Assembly: GCA_937872895.1 (NCBI GenBank)
Contig: CALMUP010000008.1
Span: forward strand, 351,613-415,612
DNA from: an uncultured Verrucomicrobiota bacterium
Lineage (GTDB): Bacteria > Verrucomicrobiota > Kiritimatiellia > CAIVKH01
Direction: 5' to 3'
Length of the DNA stretch: 64,000 bases
Positions 18,560 to 25,971 of this stretch are shown piece by piece. Made by a program: the position numbers and the translations under genes. How positions within the stretch are numbered: position 1 is the stretch's first letter; each line of letters starts with the position of its first letter. The notes beneath the pieces are model-generated. The model ran no database searches. It worked only from the letters and a program-made list of their open reading frames with translations, and was not told the origin of the DNA.

Positions 18560-19603
18560 CTACTCCCGGCCGGCTTCCGGCATGACGATCAAATCACCGG
18601 GTTGCAGTCCGGCCAATACCTCGACGTCCTCACCAACACGGCGTCCGAGTTGAACCATGCGGTTGACCATCCGGCCATCCCTGGCCAGTTGGACCTGATC
18701 AAGCTGACCGATCCGGATCACCGCATGCTGGGGAATGAACAAAGCGGGTGGGGCATCCAGCGTGAGCCGGATCCGTCCAAACGCGCCAGGCAACACCTCG
18801 CCGCCGGTTTGATCCAGACGCAATTTCACACGCCGGGTACGCGATTGGACATCGATCTCGCCGACGATCTCGGTTACCTCCGCCGGCAGGGAGACCGCCG
18901 GGTGATCCAGTACGGCGGTGTATGATTGACCGATGGCGAAACGATCAATCAGGCGGACCGGAACCGGGACTTCCAGGCGCATGTTGACCGGATCGAACAG
19001 GGTCAACAGCAGCTGACCAGGATTGGCCAGGTCACCGGCCTCGACATTCCGCTCCGTGACAACTCCGTCGATCGGGGCACGTACCCGAGCATAGCTGAAC
19101 GTGGCCTTGATCCGGTCAACCTGGGCTCGTGCTGATTGGTAGGCGGCCTCGGCCGCAGTCAAGGCCTGTTCGGTTGCCGCGTTGCGCTGGAACAACTGCT
19201 GGGTGCGGCGGAATTCGGCGAGGGCCTGGTTACCCTGGGCTTCCGCCGCGGCCAGTTGTTCACGAAGCTCACGCTCGTCCAAGCGCACCAGCAGCTGCCC
19301 GTTGGTAACCCGGTCTCCTGCACTTGCCAGTACCGCCTCGACGTACGCGCTCATCCGCGAACTGATCTGGATGCGCCGGTCCGACGTAACCGAGCCCACA
19401 AGATCGACGGTCAACGGGTGGGCGATCTCACCGACTTTCAGAAGTCGCGTATCGGACGCAAGAGGCTTTCCGGCGGCACCATCCACTGTTCCCGGGGCAA
19501 CCTTGTCGTGCAGATAGCCACCGGCATAGACCATCATGACGATCAGGCCAATAAATGCGATGATCGGCTTGATCCAACGGGTTGTACGATTGCGTGTGTT
19601 CAT
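18560..19603 (-). CDS. RND periplasmic adaptor (membrane fusion protein)
   Basis: HlyD/AcrA-family adaptor of 347 residues linking the pump to the TolC-like channel. An N-terminal helix ('IKPIIAFIGLIVMMVYAGGYL') anchors it. Then come a lipoyl half-motif ('MSAYVEAVLASAGDRVTNGQLLVRLDERE'), a coiled-coil hairpin (~115-165) and the second lipoyl half ('ARVRAPIDGVVTERNVEAGDLANPGQLLLTL'). A beta-barrel and membrane-proximal domain follow. There is no lipobox cysteine, so it is membrane anchored. It lies between tolC and the pump with 2- and 4-base gaps. Confidence 0.94.
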   Translation of the reverse strand: MNTRNRTTRWIKPIIAFIGLIVMMVYAGGYLHDKVAPGTVDGAAGKPLASDTRLLKVGEIAHPLTVDLVGSVTSDRRIQISSRMSAYVEAVLASAGDRVTNGQLLVRLDERELREQLAAAEAQGNQALAEFRRTQQLFQRNAATEQALTAAEAAYQSARAQVDRIKATFSYARVRAPIDGVVTERNVEAGDLANPGQLLLTLFDPVNMRLEVPVPVRLIDRFAIGQSYTAVLDHPAVSLPAEVTEIVGEIDVQSRTRRVKLRLDQTGGEVLPGAFGRIRLTLDAPPALFIPQHAVIRIGQLDQVQLARDGRMVNRMVQLGRRVGEDVEVLAGLQPGDLIVMPEAGRE

Positions 19604-19605
19604 GG

Positions 19606-20925
19606 TTAGGGCTCCACCAGAGGATTGACCAGCAGGCCGCGGGCCCGCCGGAGATTCGATTCAGCGATCAGGAAATCATACATCGCGCCAGCTTCCCGGC
19701 TGCGGTTGGATGTCAGGCCGAGTTGAGCGGTCAGCAGTTGCGTGATATCCGCAGCCCCTTGCTCGTACCGTTCACGGGTAATCCGCAAGGCTTCGTCGGC
19801 GCTGGCCTGGCTCTGGCGAGCCACCTGCAGGCGGGACCACGCCTCCTGCACGGACAACCAGCTCTGGGTATGATCGTACTCCACCTGCTGCCGCAAGGCG
19901 GTTTTCCGGGCCGTCGCCTCCCGGGAACGCGCTCTCGCCATGGCCTGTTCAGCCGAGCGTCGTTTGCCGGTAAAGATTTCAACATCCACCATGGCGCCGA
20001 CAAGGTAGCTCTCCTCGAAGTCACCAAGACGATCACTGTCGGCATCGACAGAACCGAACGCCACCAGTTTTGGCCAGCGATCCCGTTGTGCGCCTGTGGC
20101 CTCGCGACTGGCCGCTTCGGCCTCCAGAGAGGCCGCCACCAGGTCCGGCCGCTCATCAAGACCGGCAAACACCGCATCTGCGTCAACCGGCGCATCCAGC
20201 TCCGAGGACACGGGATCCACCTGCTCTGCATCATCAACAAACGTCCGACCGATTGCCGTATTCAATGCCGCGAGGGCCAGTTGCACCCCGTTGCGCGCGC
20301 GGATGACCTGATCCTGCGCTTCGGCCACTTGAACCTCGAGGTTCAGCACATCCGTTTTCACGACCGAGCCGGCTTCGAAGCGCTCCTGGGCCACCCGCAT
20401 ATTCTCCCGCAGGCTGGCGACGGACTCTTCTCCGACCTCGAGCAGTGCCTTGGCCTGCAACACGCCGTAATAGGCGCGGGTAACCAGATGGACCAACTCG
20501 TTGCGCGCAGCGTCACGGGCCGCTTCCGCAGCTTTGGCGCGCAGCTCGGCGGATTGCCCGGACAAGCTGCGGGCTCCCGCGTCGGCTACCAACATCCGGA
20601 ACCCTAGCGTGCCCCGCAGGTTGTCCGTGTCTTCCGGCTGGTTGAAATCATTCTGCAGCGAAGCCTGGCGCTGGTTGAGGTTCATGAAAAAGGCCTGCGG
20701 CGGATTGTCGGTACGCGCATACTGGGCGTTGGCATAAAGGGTGGGGTAGTAGGCCGAACGGGCCATACCGATCGCCGCTTCCGCAGCGGCGACCCGGTGG
20801 GTCATCGCCTCCAGATGGGCATTCCCGGCCAATGCCTCCTCAATGCAAGCCTCGAGGGAACGAGCATGGGAAGGCGCGACCGCCACCATGAACAACCCGA
20901 ATGCGCGCACCAGAAATCCGTTCAT
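19606..20925 (-). CDS. TolC-family outer-membrane efflux channel
   Basis: Outer-membrane factor of 439 residues. It has a signal peptide ('MNGFLVRAFGLFMVAVAPSHA'), then two repeats of long amphipathic helices ('LEACIEEALAGNAHLEAMTHRVAAAEAAIGMARSAYYPTL', 'ARDAARNELVHLVTRAYYGVLQAKALLEV', 'YEQGAADITQLLTAQLGLTSNRSREA') as expected for TolC. AGGAGG lies 7 bases before ATG 20925, which overlaps the arsR stop (ATGA); the longer in-frame start at 20955 is inside arsR. Second gene of the efflux operon. Confidence 0.93.
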   Translation of the reverse strand: MNGFLVRAFGLFMVAVAPSHARSLEACIEEALAGNAHLEAMTHRVAAAEAAIGMARSAYYPTLYANAQYARTDNPPQAFFMNLNQRQASLQNDFNQPEDTDNLRGTLGFRMLVADAGARSLSGQSAELRAKAAEAARDAARNELVHLVTRAYYGVLQAKALLEVGEESVASLRENMRVAQERFEAGSVVKTDVLNLEVQVAEAQDQVIRARNGVQLALAALNTAIGRTFVDDAEQVDPVSSELDAPVDADAVFAGLDERPDLVAASLEAEAASREATGAQRDRWPKLVAFGSVDADSDRLGDFEESYLVGAMVDVEIFTGKRRSAEQAMARARSREATARKTALRQQVEYDHTQSWLSVQEAWSRLQVARQSQASADEALRITRERYEQGAADITQLLTAQLGLTSNRSREAGAMYDFLIAESNLRRARGLLVNPLVEP

Positions 20926-21230
20926 CGCACCGCCTCCTGCTTCTTGCGGATGCAATCAAGAATGGTCAGGGCCCGGTTGTCCGCGATCCGGTACCAGACT
21001 TCTTTCCCTTTGCGAGTCGATGCCAGCAGGCCAACCCGTTTCATGTGGCCCAGATGCTGCGATGTCATCGCCTGGGCAAGATGCAAGCGCTCATGGATCA
21101 ACGACACCGACGCCTCCTTCTCGTCCTCCAGCAACTCGACAATCTTCAGCCGGTGCGGGTGGGCCAGCACCTTCAGCGCCGCCGCCATGCGCTCCAGCAG
21201 GTCGATCGGCAATGGTTGTTTCCTTTTCAT
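20922..21230 (-). CDS. ArsR/SmtB-family repressor of the efflux operon
   Basis: Winged-helix regulator of 102 residues, first gene of the operon it probably controls. 'LAHPHRLKIVELLEDEKEASVSLIHERLHLAQAMTSQHLGHMKRVGLLASTRKGKEVWYRI' is the complete ArsR HTH plus wing. The classical alpha3 metal site (ELCVCD) is replaced by 'EASVSLI', and the only cysteine is near the C-terminus ('LDCIRKK'). A classical alpha3 As/Cd site is therefore absent; another ligand, or a single-thiol switch, is possible. The promoter contains a 24-bp palindrome. ATG 21230 has no convincing Shine-Dalgarno sequence and lies 9 bases past the -10 element. Confidence 0.93.
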   Translation of the reverse strand: MKRKQPLPIDLLERMAAALKVLAHPHRLKIVELLEDEKEASVSLIHERLHLAQAMTSQHLGHMKRVGLLASTRKGKEVWYRIADNRALTILDCIRKKQEAVR

Positions 21231-21238
21231 ACCCGCTC

Positions 21239-21266
21239 AACATATCATGATATCATGATATGTCAA
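21239..21266 (-). promoter_or_regulatory. Promoter with embedded ArsR operator
   Basis: On the minus strand TTGACA (21266-21261) and TATGTT (21244-21239) are 16 bases apart, a near-ideal sigma70 promoter. A perfect 24-bp palindrome (21240-21263, half-site ACATATCATGAT) fills the spacer and touches both hexamers. A dimer bound there would exclude RNA polymerase, which is the expected logic for ArsR autorepression. The predicted transcript start is about 1-3 bases from the arsR ATG. Confidence 0.8.
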
Positions 21267-21306
21267 TGTATATACGGGGGAATAACATCCAGTGCGGAAT
21301 GGTTGT

Positions 21307-22107
21307 TCAAAAACGGTAACCGATCCTCAATCCGGTCACTTCGCGGGTGGAGGCGGGCTGGAAGAACTGGCCGGTGTCATCCAGGTCGGACTGCCCGAAC
21401 TCCATATAGGTGTGGAATACCGCGGCGTGCCAGGCCCCATGGTTGATCCCGACCTCGAGTTGCCAGCCGGGCTTCTCCTCCGGTTCCAACTCAATATCGT
21501 CCCCGCCATCGGCGAGGGGAACACCCACGGCCCATTCGTAGTTGAAGAAGGGCAGTAGCATGGCGGCGGAAGTGAACAGCTCGGTTTCGGTCGCGGTGCG
21601 CCAACCGAGGCGGAATCCGGCCCGCCCATACAGGGTCAGCCAGTATTCATCGTAACCATACCCCTCGTCATCATCGAGGCTGCGCAGCCAATAGTGGGCA
21701 CCGACACCGAGGAACGGTTCGGCGGTGATACCCGACGCCAGGGTATGGCCGTACCCGACATCCCATGAGCCCGCCACGCCCAGATAGGTGGTCTCGGATT
21801 CATAGGGACGTATCGATCCGTCAAGACTGATCAGGAATCCATCGTAATCAACCGTGCCGCCATACACGTCTCCGGCCAGCCGTGAGCGCCATCCGGGCGA
21901 GCGGTGCAGCAGTTCGGTCTCGATACGGAGCCCGAGCAGGCTACCACGCTCTTCGAGTGACAGGCCGTTGGGCAGCTTCTCGGTCCAGGTAAAGTCCTGC
22001 AGATTGGCCGAGATCGTGGCATTGGCGCTGGCCGATGTGACCGTGACGGCCATGAAGGCGATGCCGACGCCGGCGGCAATCAGGGCGGGAAGTCGCGGCA
22101 TGGTCAT
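21307..22107 (-). CDS. Predicted outer-membrane beta-barrel protein
   Basis: Exported protein of 266 residues with a signal peptide ('MPRLPALIAAGVGIAFMAVTVTSASA'). The rest alternates short hydrophobic/aromatic strands with polar turns ('LLGLRIETELLH', 'SRLAGDVYGGTVDYDGF', 'WLTLYGRAGFRLGW', 'WQLEVGINHGAWHAAVFHTYMEFG') and ends in 'TGLRIGYRF', a terminal Phe/aromatic beta-signal recognised by the BAM machinery. AGGAGG is 6 bases before ATG 22107 and overlaps the stop of the upstream DUF2780 gene. I recognise no named family; porin, adhesin-like barrel or OMP assembly substrate are possible. Confidence 0.72.
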   Translation of the reverse strand: MTMPRLPALIAAGVGIAFMAVTVTSASANATISANLQDFTWTEKLPNGLSLEERGSLLGLRIETELLHRSPGWRSRLAGDVYGGTVDYDGFLISLDGSIRPYESETTYLGVAGSWDVGYGHTLASGITAEPFLGVGAHYWLRSLDDDEGYGYDEYWLTLYGRAGFRLGWRTATETELFTSAAMLLPFFNYEWAVGVPLADGGDDIELEPEEKPGWQLEVGINHGAWHAAVFHTYMEFGQSDLDDTGQFFQPASTREVTGLRIGYRF

Positions 22108-22117
22108 CGATTACCTC

Positions 22118-22498
22118 CTAACGGGCAGGAAGCAGCTTTCCGAGCATGGCCGCCAATTCCGGGCCGCCTTTTTGTTTGACGACATCGAGGATAACCGGGA
22201 CGAATTGACTGATGGTCTGGGGGTCCAGCTTAAGCGAAGTCAGGGCACCGGCCAGCGAGGCAAGACCACCCAGCGAGCCGCCACCCAGAGCCCCGGCCAG
22301 TGAACCGAGCAATCCGCCCCCGGAAGCCGGCGGCGCGGACGTGATGAGGGACACCACTTCCGGCAAGGCCTGGGAAAGTTTTGCGAAATCCCCGGCGGCG
22401 AGCTTGTCCTGAGCCAGCTTGAACAGGAGTCCGGCTCCGCCCTTGGCCTGTTGTTCATTGACACCGACGGTATTGACGATTTGCTGAATCAAGTCCAT
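22118..22498 (-). CDS. DUF2780-like protein
   Basis: Small protein of 126 residues. 'MDLIQQIVNTVGVNEQQAKGGAGLLFKLAQDKLAAGDFAKLSQALPEVVSLI' resembles the DUF2780 (VcgC/VcgE) pattern of a helical repeat. It is followed by a Gly/Ala/Leu-rich central stretch ('GGGLLGSLAGALGGGSLGGLASLAGAL') and 'LDPQTISQFVPVILDVVKQKGGPELAAMLGKLL'. There is no signal peptide. AAGGAG stands 6-7 bases before ATG 22498. It is probably co-transcribed with the barrel gene, 10 bases away. Function unknown. Confidence 0.78.
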   Translation of the reverse strand: MDLIQQIVNTVGVNEQQAKGGAGLLFKLAQDKLAAGDFAKLSQALPEVVSLITSAPPASGGGLLGSLAGALGGGSLGGLASLAGALTSLKLDPQTISQFVPVILDVVKQKGGPELAAMLGKLLPAR

Positions 22499-22601
22499 GG
22501 CGATCTCCTTTTCCGCCACCGTAATACCGAAGTGATATACGGGCAATCTCGAACCGTGCTTGACGGCAGGTTTACCGTGGTTACTGTATGGTGCTATCAA
22601 C

Positions 22602-22675
22602 GCGGGCATAGCTTAGTGGTAAAGTTCTAGCCTTCCAAGCTAGCCAGGCGGGTTCGATTCCCGCTGCCCGCTCCA
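22602..22675 (+). tRNA. tRNA-Gly (anticodon TCC)
   Basis: Complete cloverleaf: acceptor GCGGGCA/TGCCCGC, D-arm GCTT/AAGT, anticodon stem CTAGC/GCTAG with loop CTTCCAA (anticodon TCC at 22634-22636), T-arm GCGGG/CCCGC with TTCGATT loop. CCA is encoded at 22673-22675. Only 8 bases separate it from the convergent amylase gene's stop. Confidence 0.97.
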
Positions 22676-22683
22676 ATTTTACC

Positions 22684-25600
22684 TCATGGCGTGGATATGC
22701 GTAGCCGGTACACGCCTTCCTCGAGATCTCGCGCATCCAGCATCGATACCGGTTCATTGTTTCCCGGCATTCCGCTACCCACCGGCAACCATTCGTTGGT
22801 GTCGAGGATGTCCTTCTTCCACTCCAACTGATAGAAACGGCCGCTGGCGGTAGGAACTTCGACCTGGATCGTGCTGGTACGGGAAATACCGAGGACGAAA
22901 GGGAAGTCGAGCGGATCGGTGGGCGACGTCAAGGCCAGGAACTCCTGGTAATTGGTATATCCATCGCCATCCGCATCATCGCCGGCGAACGAGTGGTCCG
23001 CCTCCTGGCCGGTGGAATGGTCGAAGGAGCCCAGCATCCACCAGTTCGGGATACCATCGCCATCCGAGTCGACGTCACCCAACCGTTGCACCTGGACGGC
23101 TGACACCCGTGCGTTGTTCTGCCGCGGAATGAAGGAGACCACCAATCGTGCATCGGTTACCTCGTTGGTGAGCACTTCGACCACGGGCAGATTCATGCCG
23201 CCAGCCCGGGCATAGATGTCATAGTCGGCCAGCATCCGCTGACCCTGGATGTACACATCAAACTGACGCTGACCGGGACCGGTATGCCAGGTTTCCGTCT
23301 CGAGGATGGTGGTCGCATAAATGCCTTCAGGACAATCGAACTGATAGCTGAAGGCGCCGTCCGGCGTGCTGTAGAGTTCCTCCTGGTACATGCGTTGGGC
23401 GCTTGCACAAATACCCGTTATGGTATTTCCGAGGAATCCATTGGTTCCGTTGACCCGACCGAAGGTGCCGAGGGTGTAAATCCGGTCGGCGGACCAGACG
23501 GTCTGGTCGCAGTTGGTAGCGGAGGCGCCACCGGCATTCACCCGGCGCACGTAGTCACCCGGAATATTAAAGAATCGGACGGCCCTTTCCTCGGGAGTGG
23601 AAACATTGCCCGAAGTGTCGATCGCACGGGCACGGATTACATGGGTGCCGTTCAGGAAATGAGCCGATTCCAGCGGGTAACTCCATGCCGTGGTGCCGCT
23701 GGCGTTCACCCACTCCCCACCGTCGATGCTGATCTGCACCGAAGCAACGCCAACGAGGTCGGTTGCGGTACCGGTCAGCAGGATCGAACCGGCGAGTGTT
23801 GTTCCCCCCAAGGGGTTGAGAAAAACGACAGATGGTGGAACGGCGTCGGTATAGGAGGCCGGGGCGGTATGGAAAAACGTCTCGAAGGCGGCATGAAACG
23901 CGTTGGTATGTCCGGCATCCACCGCATTCGTCGAGACACGCAGCGTGACCCTGGTCGAACCGGGAAACCCGGGCGAAGGGCGAAAGGTCATGACGGTATT
24001 GTTGGAGGCCCATGACAGGGTTCCCTGGATGGAAGGCGAAAAGGAGAGGGCTTGCGCCACCGACCCCGTGTTCATCGGCATGCTGAAGGTGAGGACGATG
24101 GCATTCGTCGCCACGACGTTGGACACGCTGTGCGCGGGATACTGCCGGGTCACGACGGGATCCAGCGGCTTCCACAGGGATTTGGCCACGAACATCTTGA
24201 CGGAACTTTCGGTCAGTTCAACCGGAGGCAAGCCATCGGTACCGCCGACCACGGTGAGCGATTCATTGGTGTTGAGGAGATTCACCAGGACGGTGCCGAC
24301 CGGGTAGGTGGTCGGCCGGTTCGGCACGATGAGGGTCCCGCTGGACGTATTGAACATGATCACGACCTCCTCGCCCTGCCATCGCCGCGCATACGCAAAC
24401 CGGCCCGGTCCGACCGGATCATTCCACAAGTTGTGGTGGGTTCCCCGCCGCAGCGACGGGTACAACCGGCGGAGGTTGTTCAGACGGGCCACCTGGAGAA
24501 ACGAACCCTGGGTCATGTTGAAGTTGTCGCCGAGGGATGGCCCCTGCTCGTACAAGCCATCGAACATGTCCTCCCGGTTATCGGGATCGCCGCCGCCATT
24601 GAAGTTCTGCTCGGTTCCGTAATAGAGGCAGGGGATGCCGCGGGCGGAATACAGGAACGCGAGGGCGACCGCCAGGCGGTTGGTATTGTTGTTCGCCCAG
24701 TTCGGACTCATGAACCGTGGTTGGTCATGGTTGTCAAGGAAGGTGACCAGGTGGTATTCGGCGGCGGGATCGTAATTGCCGGCAATGGCATTGAACCGGT
24801 CCTCCAGTTGCTTCGTATTGCCGGACGCCGTGGCGAGGGCGGATTGCAGCTTGTAGTACAAGGGATAGTCCAGCACCGAGTCGTTGGCGAATGCACCGCC
24901 GGCCTTGGTGCCGGTATAGAAACCGCACTTGCTATCGCTGCCATCGAACACCTCACCGAACTGGAAGAAATTGGTTTTTCCCAGCGAGGCCGCATAAGCC
25001 CGGATCGCCGGATTGAAGTGCTGCCAGAACCCCGGCTCGACGTGTTTGGCGGTGTCGAGGCGGAATCCATCGAAATCCGCCGCCTGGATCCAGTAGGCAT
25101 AGATGTTCACCATGTTGGTGCGCACATGCATTGTTTCCGTTCGCAGGTCGTCCAACCCGCTGAGTTCGCCCAGCACCTGGTTGGGATCGATGTAGTATTG
25201 GATGGCCCCGTTGTTGTGGAAGTTGGTCAACTGGTTGAACGGGGCGGGGTATTGGTTGGCGGAGTTGCTCCACCGAACGGGATACCCGGAGGCATTGAAC
25301 ACGGTACCCCAACTGGAGTTGGCGCTATCGATCCGGTTTCCTTGATGGTTGCACACAACGTCCAACACGACATACATGCCTCGGGAATGCGCGGCGGCAA
25401 CCATGCTGGTCAGGTCGGACATCGATCCCCAGTTCGGTTGCAATTGGTAGAAGTTGTCGGCTCCATAGCCGTGGTAACCGGACGAACCGACATTCTGGGG
25501 TATCGGCGTGATCCAGATCGCCGTGGCACCGAGCGCCTGGATGTAATCGAGCTTCTGCTCGATGCCCCGGAAATCACCACCATGGATCCGACGGCTGTTG

Positions 25601-25812
25601 GTCCCGTTGTAGGATGACTGGGGGTTGGCGTTGTTGTTGGATGGGTCCCCGTCGTTAAACCGGTCGGTAAATATGAAGTAGATGTTCTGGTCACGCCAAT
25701 CCGCCGGTGATGGGTGGTACTGGGCCAAAACGAACGATGACGGGATCGCCATCAACAGATACAGGATGATCCGTGTGACGGAACACCGACAAGAGCCTGG
25801 AAATTTCACCAT
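22684..25812 (-). CDS. Secreted multidomain GH13 alpha-amylase
   Basis: Extracellular alpha-glucan hydrolase of 1042 residues. Signal peptide (1-30, 'IILYLLMAIPSSFVLAQ'); GH13 barrel ~35-460 with nucleophile Asp253 ('GFRLDTAKH'), acid/base Glu287 ('FGEVFD') and Asp363 ('FLDNHDQP'); amylase C-domain to ~545. Then an SbsA/Big_5-like Ig domain (~552-648), a second Ig domain (~660-745), a malectin-like carbohydrate-binding domain (~755-910, 'RVNAGG ... GQRQFDVYIQGQRMLADYDIYARAGG'), Asp-rich calcium-type repeats (~913-965) and a C-terminal module. ATG 25812 is chosen because it begins the signal peptide; upstream in-frame ATGs lie in or beyond the divergent intergenic region. A type II secretion route is plausible but not shown. 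Confidence 0.93.
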   Translation of the reverse strand: MVKFPGSCRCSVTRIILYLLMAIPSSFVLAQYHPSPADWRDQNIYFIFTDRFNDGDPSNNNANPQSSYNGTNSRRIHGGDFRGIEQKLDYIQALGATAIWITPIPQNVGSSGYHGYGADNFYQLQPNWGSMSDLTSMVAAAHSRGMYVVLDVVCNHQGNRIDSANSSWGTVFNASGYPVRWSNSANQYPAPFNQLTNFHNNGAIQYYIDPNQVLGELSGLDDLRTETMHVRTNMVNIYAYWIQAADFDGFRLDTAKHVEPGFWQHFNPAIRAYAASLGKTNFFQFGEVFDGSDSKCGFYTGTKAGGAFANDSVLDYPLYYKLQSALATASGNTKQLEDRFNAIAGNYDPAAEYHLVTFLDNHDQPRFMSPNWANNNTNRLAVALAFLYSARGIPCLYYGTEQNFNGGGDPDNREDMFDGLYEQGPSLGDNFNMTQGSFLQVARLNNLRRLYPSLRRGTHHNLWNDPVGPGRFAYARRWQGEEVVIMFNTSSGTLIVPNRPTTYPVGTVLVNLLNTNESLTVVGGTDGLPPVELTESSVKMFVAKSLWKPLDPVVTRQYPAHSVSNVVATNAIVLTFSMPMNTGSVAQALSFSPSIQGTLSWASNNTVMTFRPSPGFPGSTRVTLRVSTNAVDAGHTNAFHAAFETFFHTAPASYTDAVPPSVVFLNPLGGTTLAGSILLTGTATDLVGVASVQISIDGGEWVNASGTTAWSYPLESAHFLNGTHVIRARAIDTSGNVSTPEERAVRFFNIPGDYVRRVNAGGASATNCDQTVWSADRIYTLGTFGRVNGTNGFLGNTITGICASAQRMYQEELYSTPDGAFSYQFDCPEGIYATTILETETWHTGPGQRQFDVYIQGQRMLADYDIYARAGGMNLPVVEVLTNEVTDARLVVSFIPRQNNARVSAVQVQRLGDVDSDGDGIPNWWMLGSFDHSTGQEADHSFAGDDADGDGYTNYQEFLALTSPTDPLDFPFVLGISRTSTIQVEVPTASGRFYQLEWKKDILDTNEWLPVGSGMPGNNEPVSMLDARDLEEGVYRLRISTP

Positions 25813-25971
25813 TCTTTCGTCCGATACGGTTTTACGATTACGTCCTACAACCCGGTACCATACCCGGAACACCCGGACACGTATGTTGTCATTTCCGGAC
25901 ATTTGGCTGTAAATACTGGACACACGAAGGACTTTCATGCGTTGTACCATGATGGTATGAACCAGTAATAC

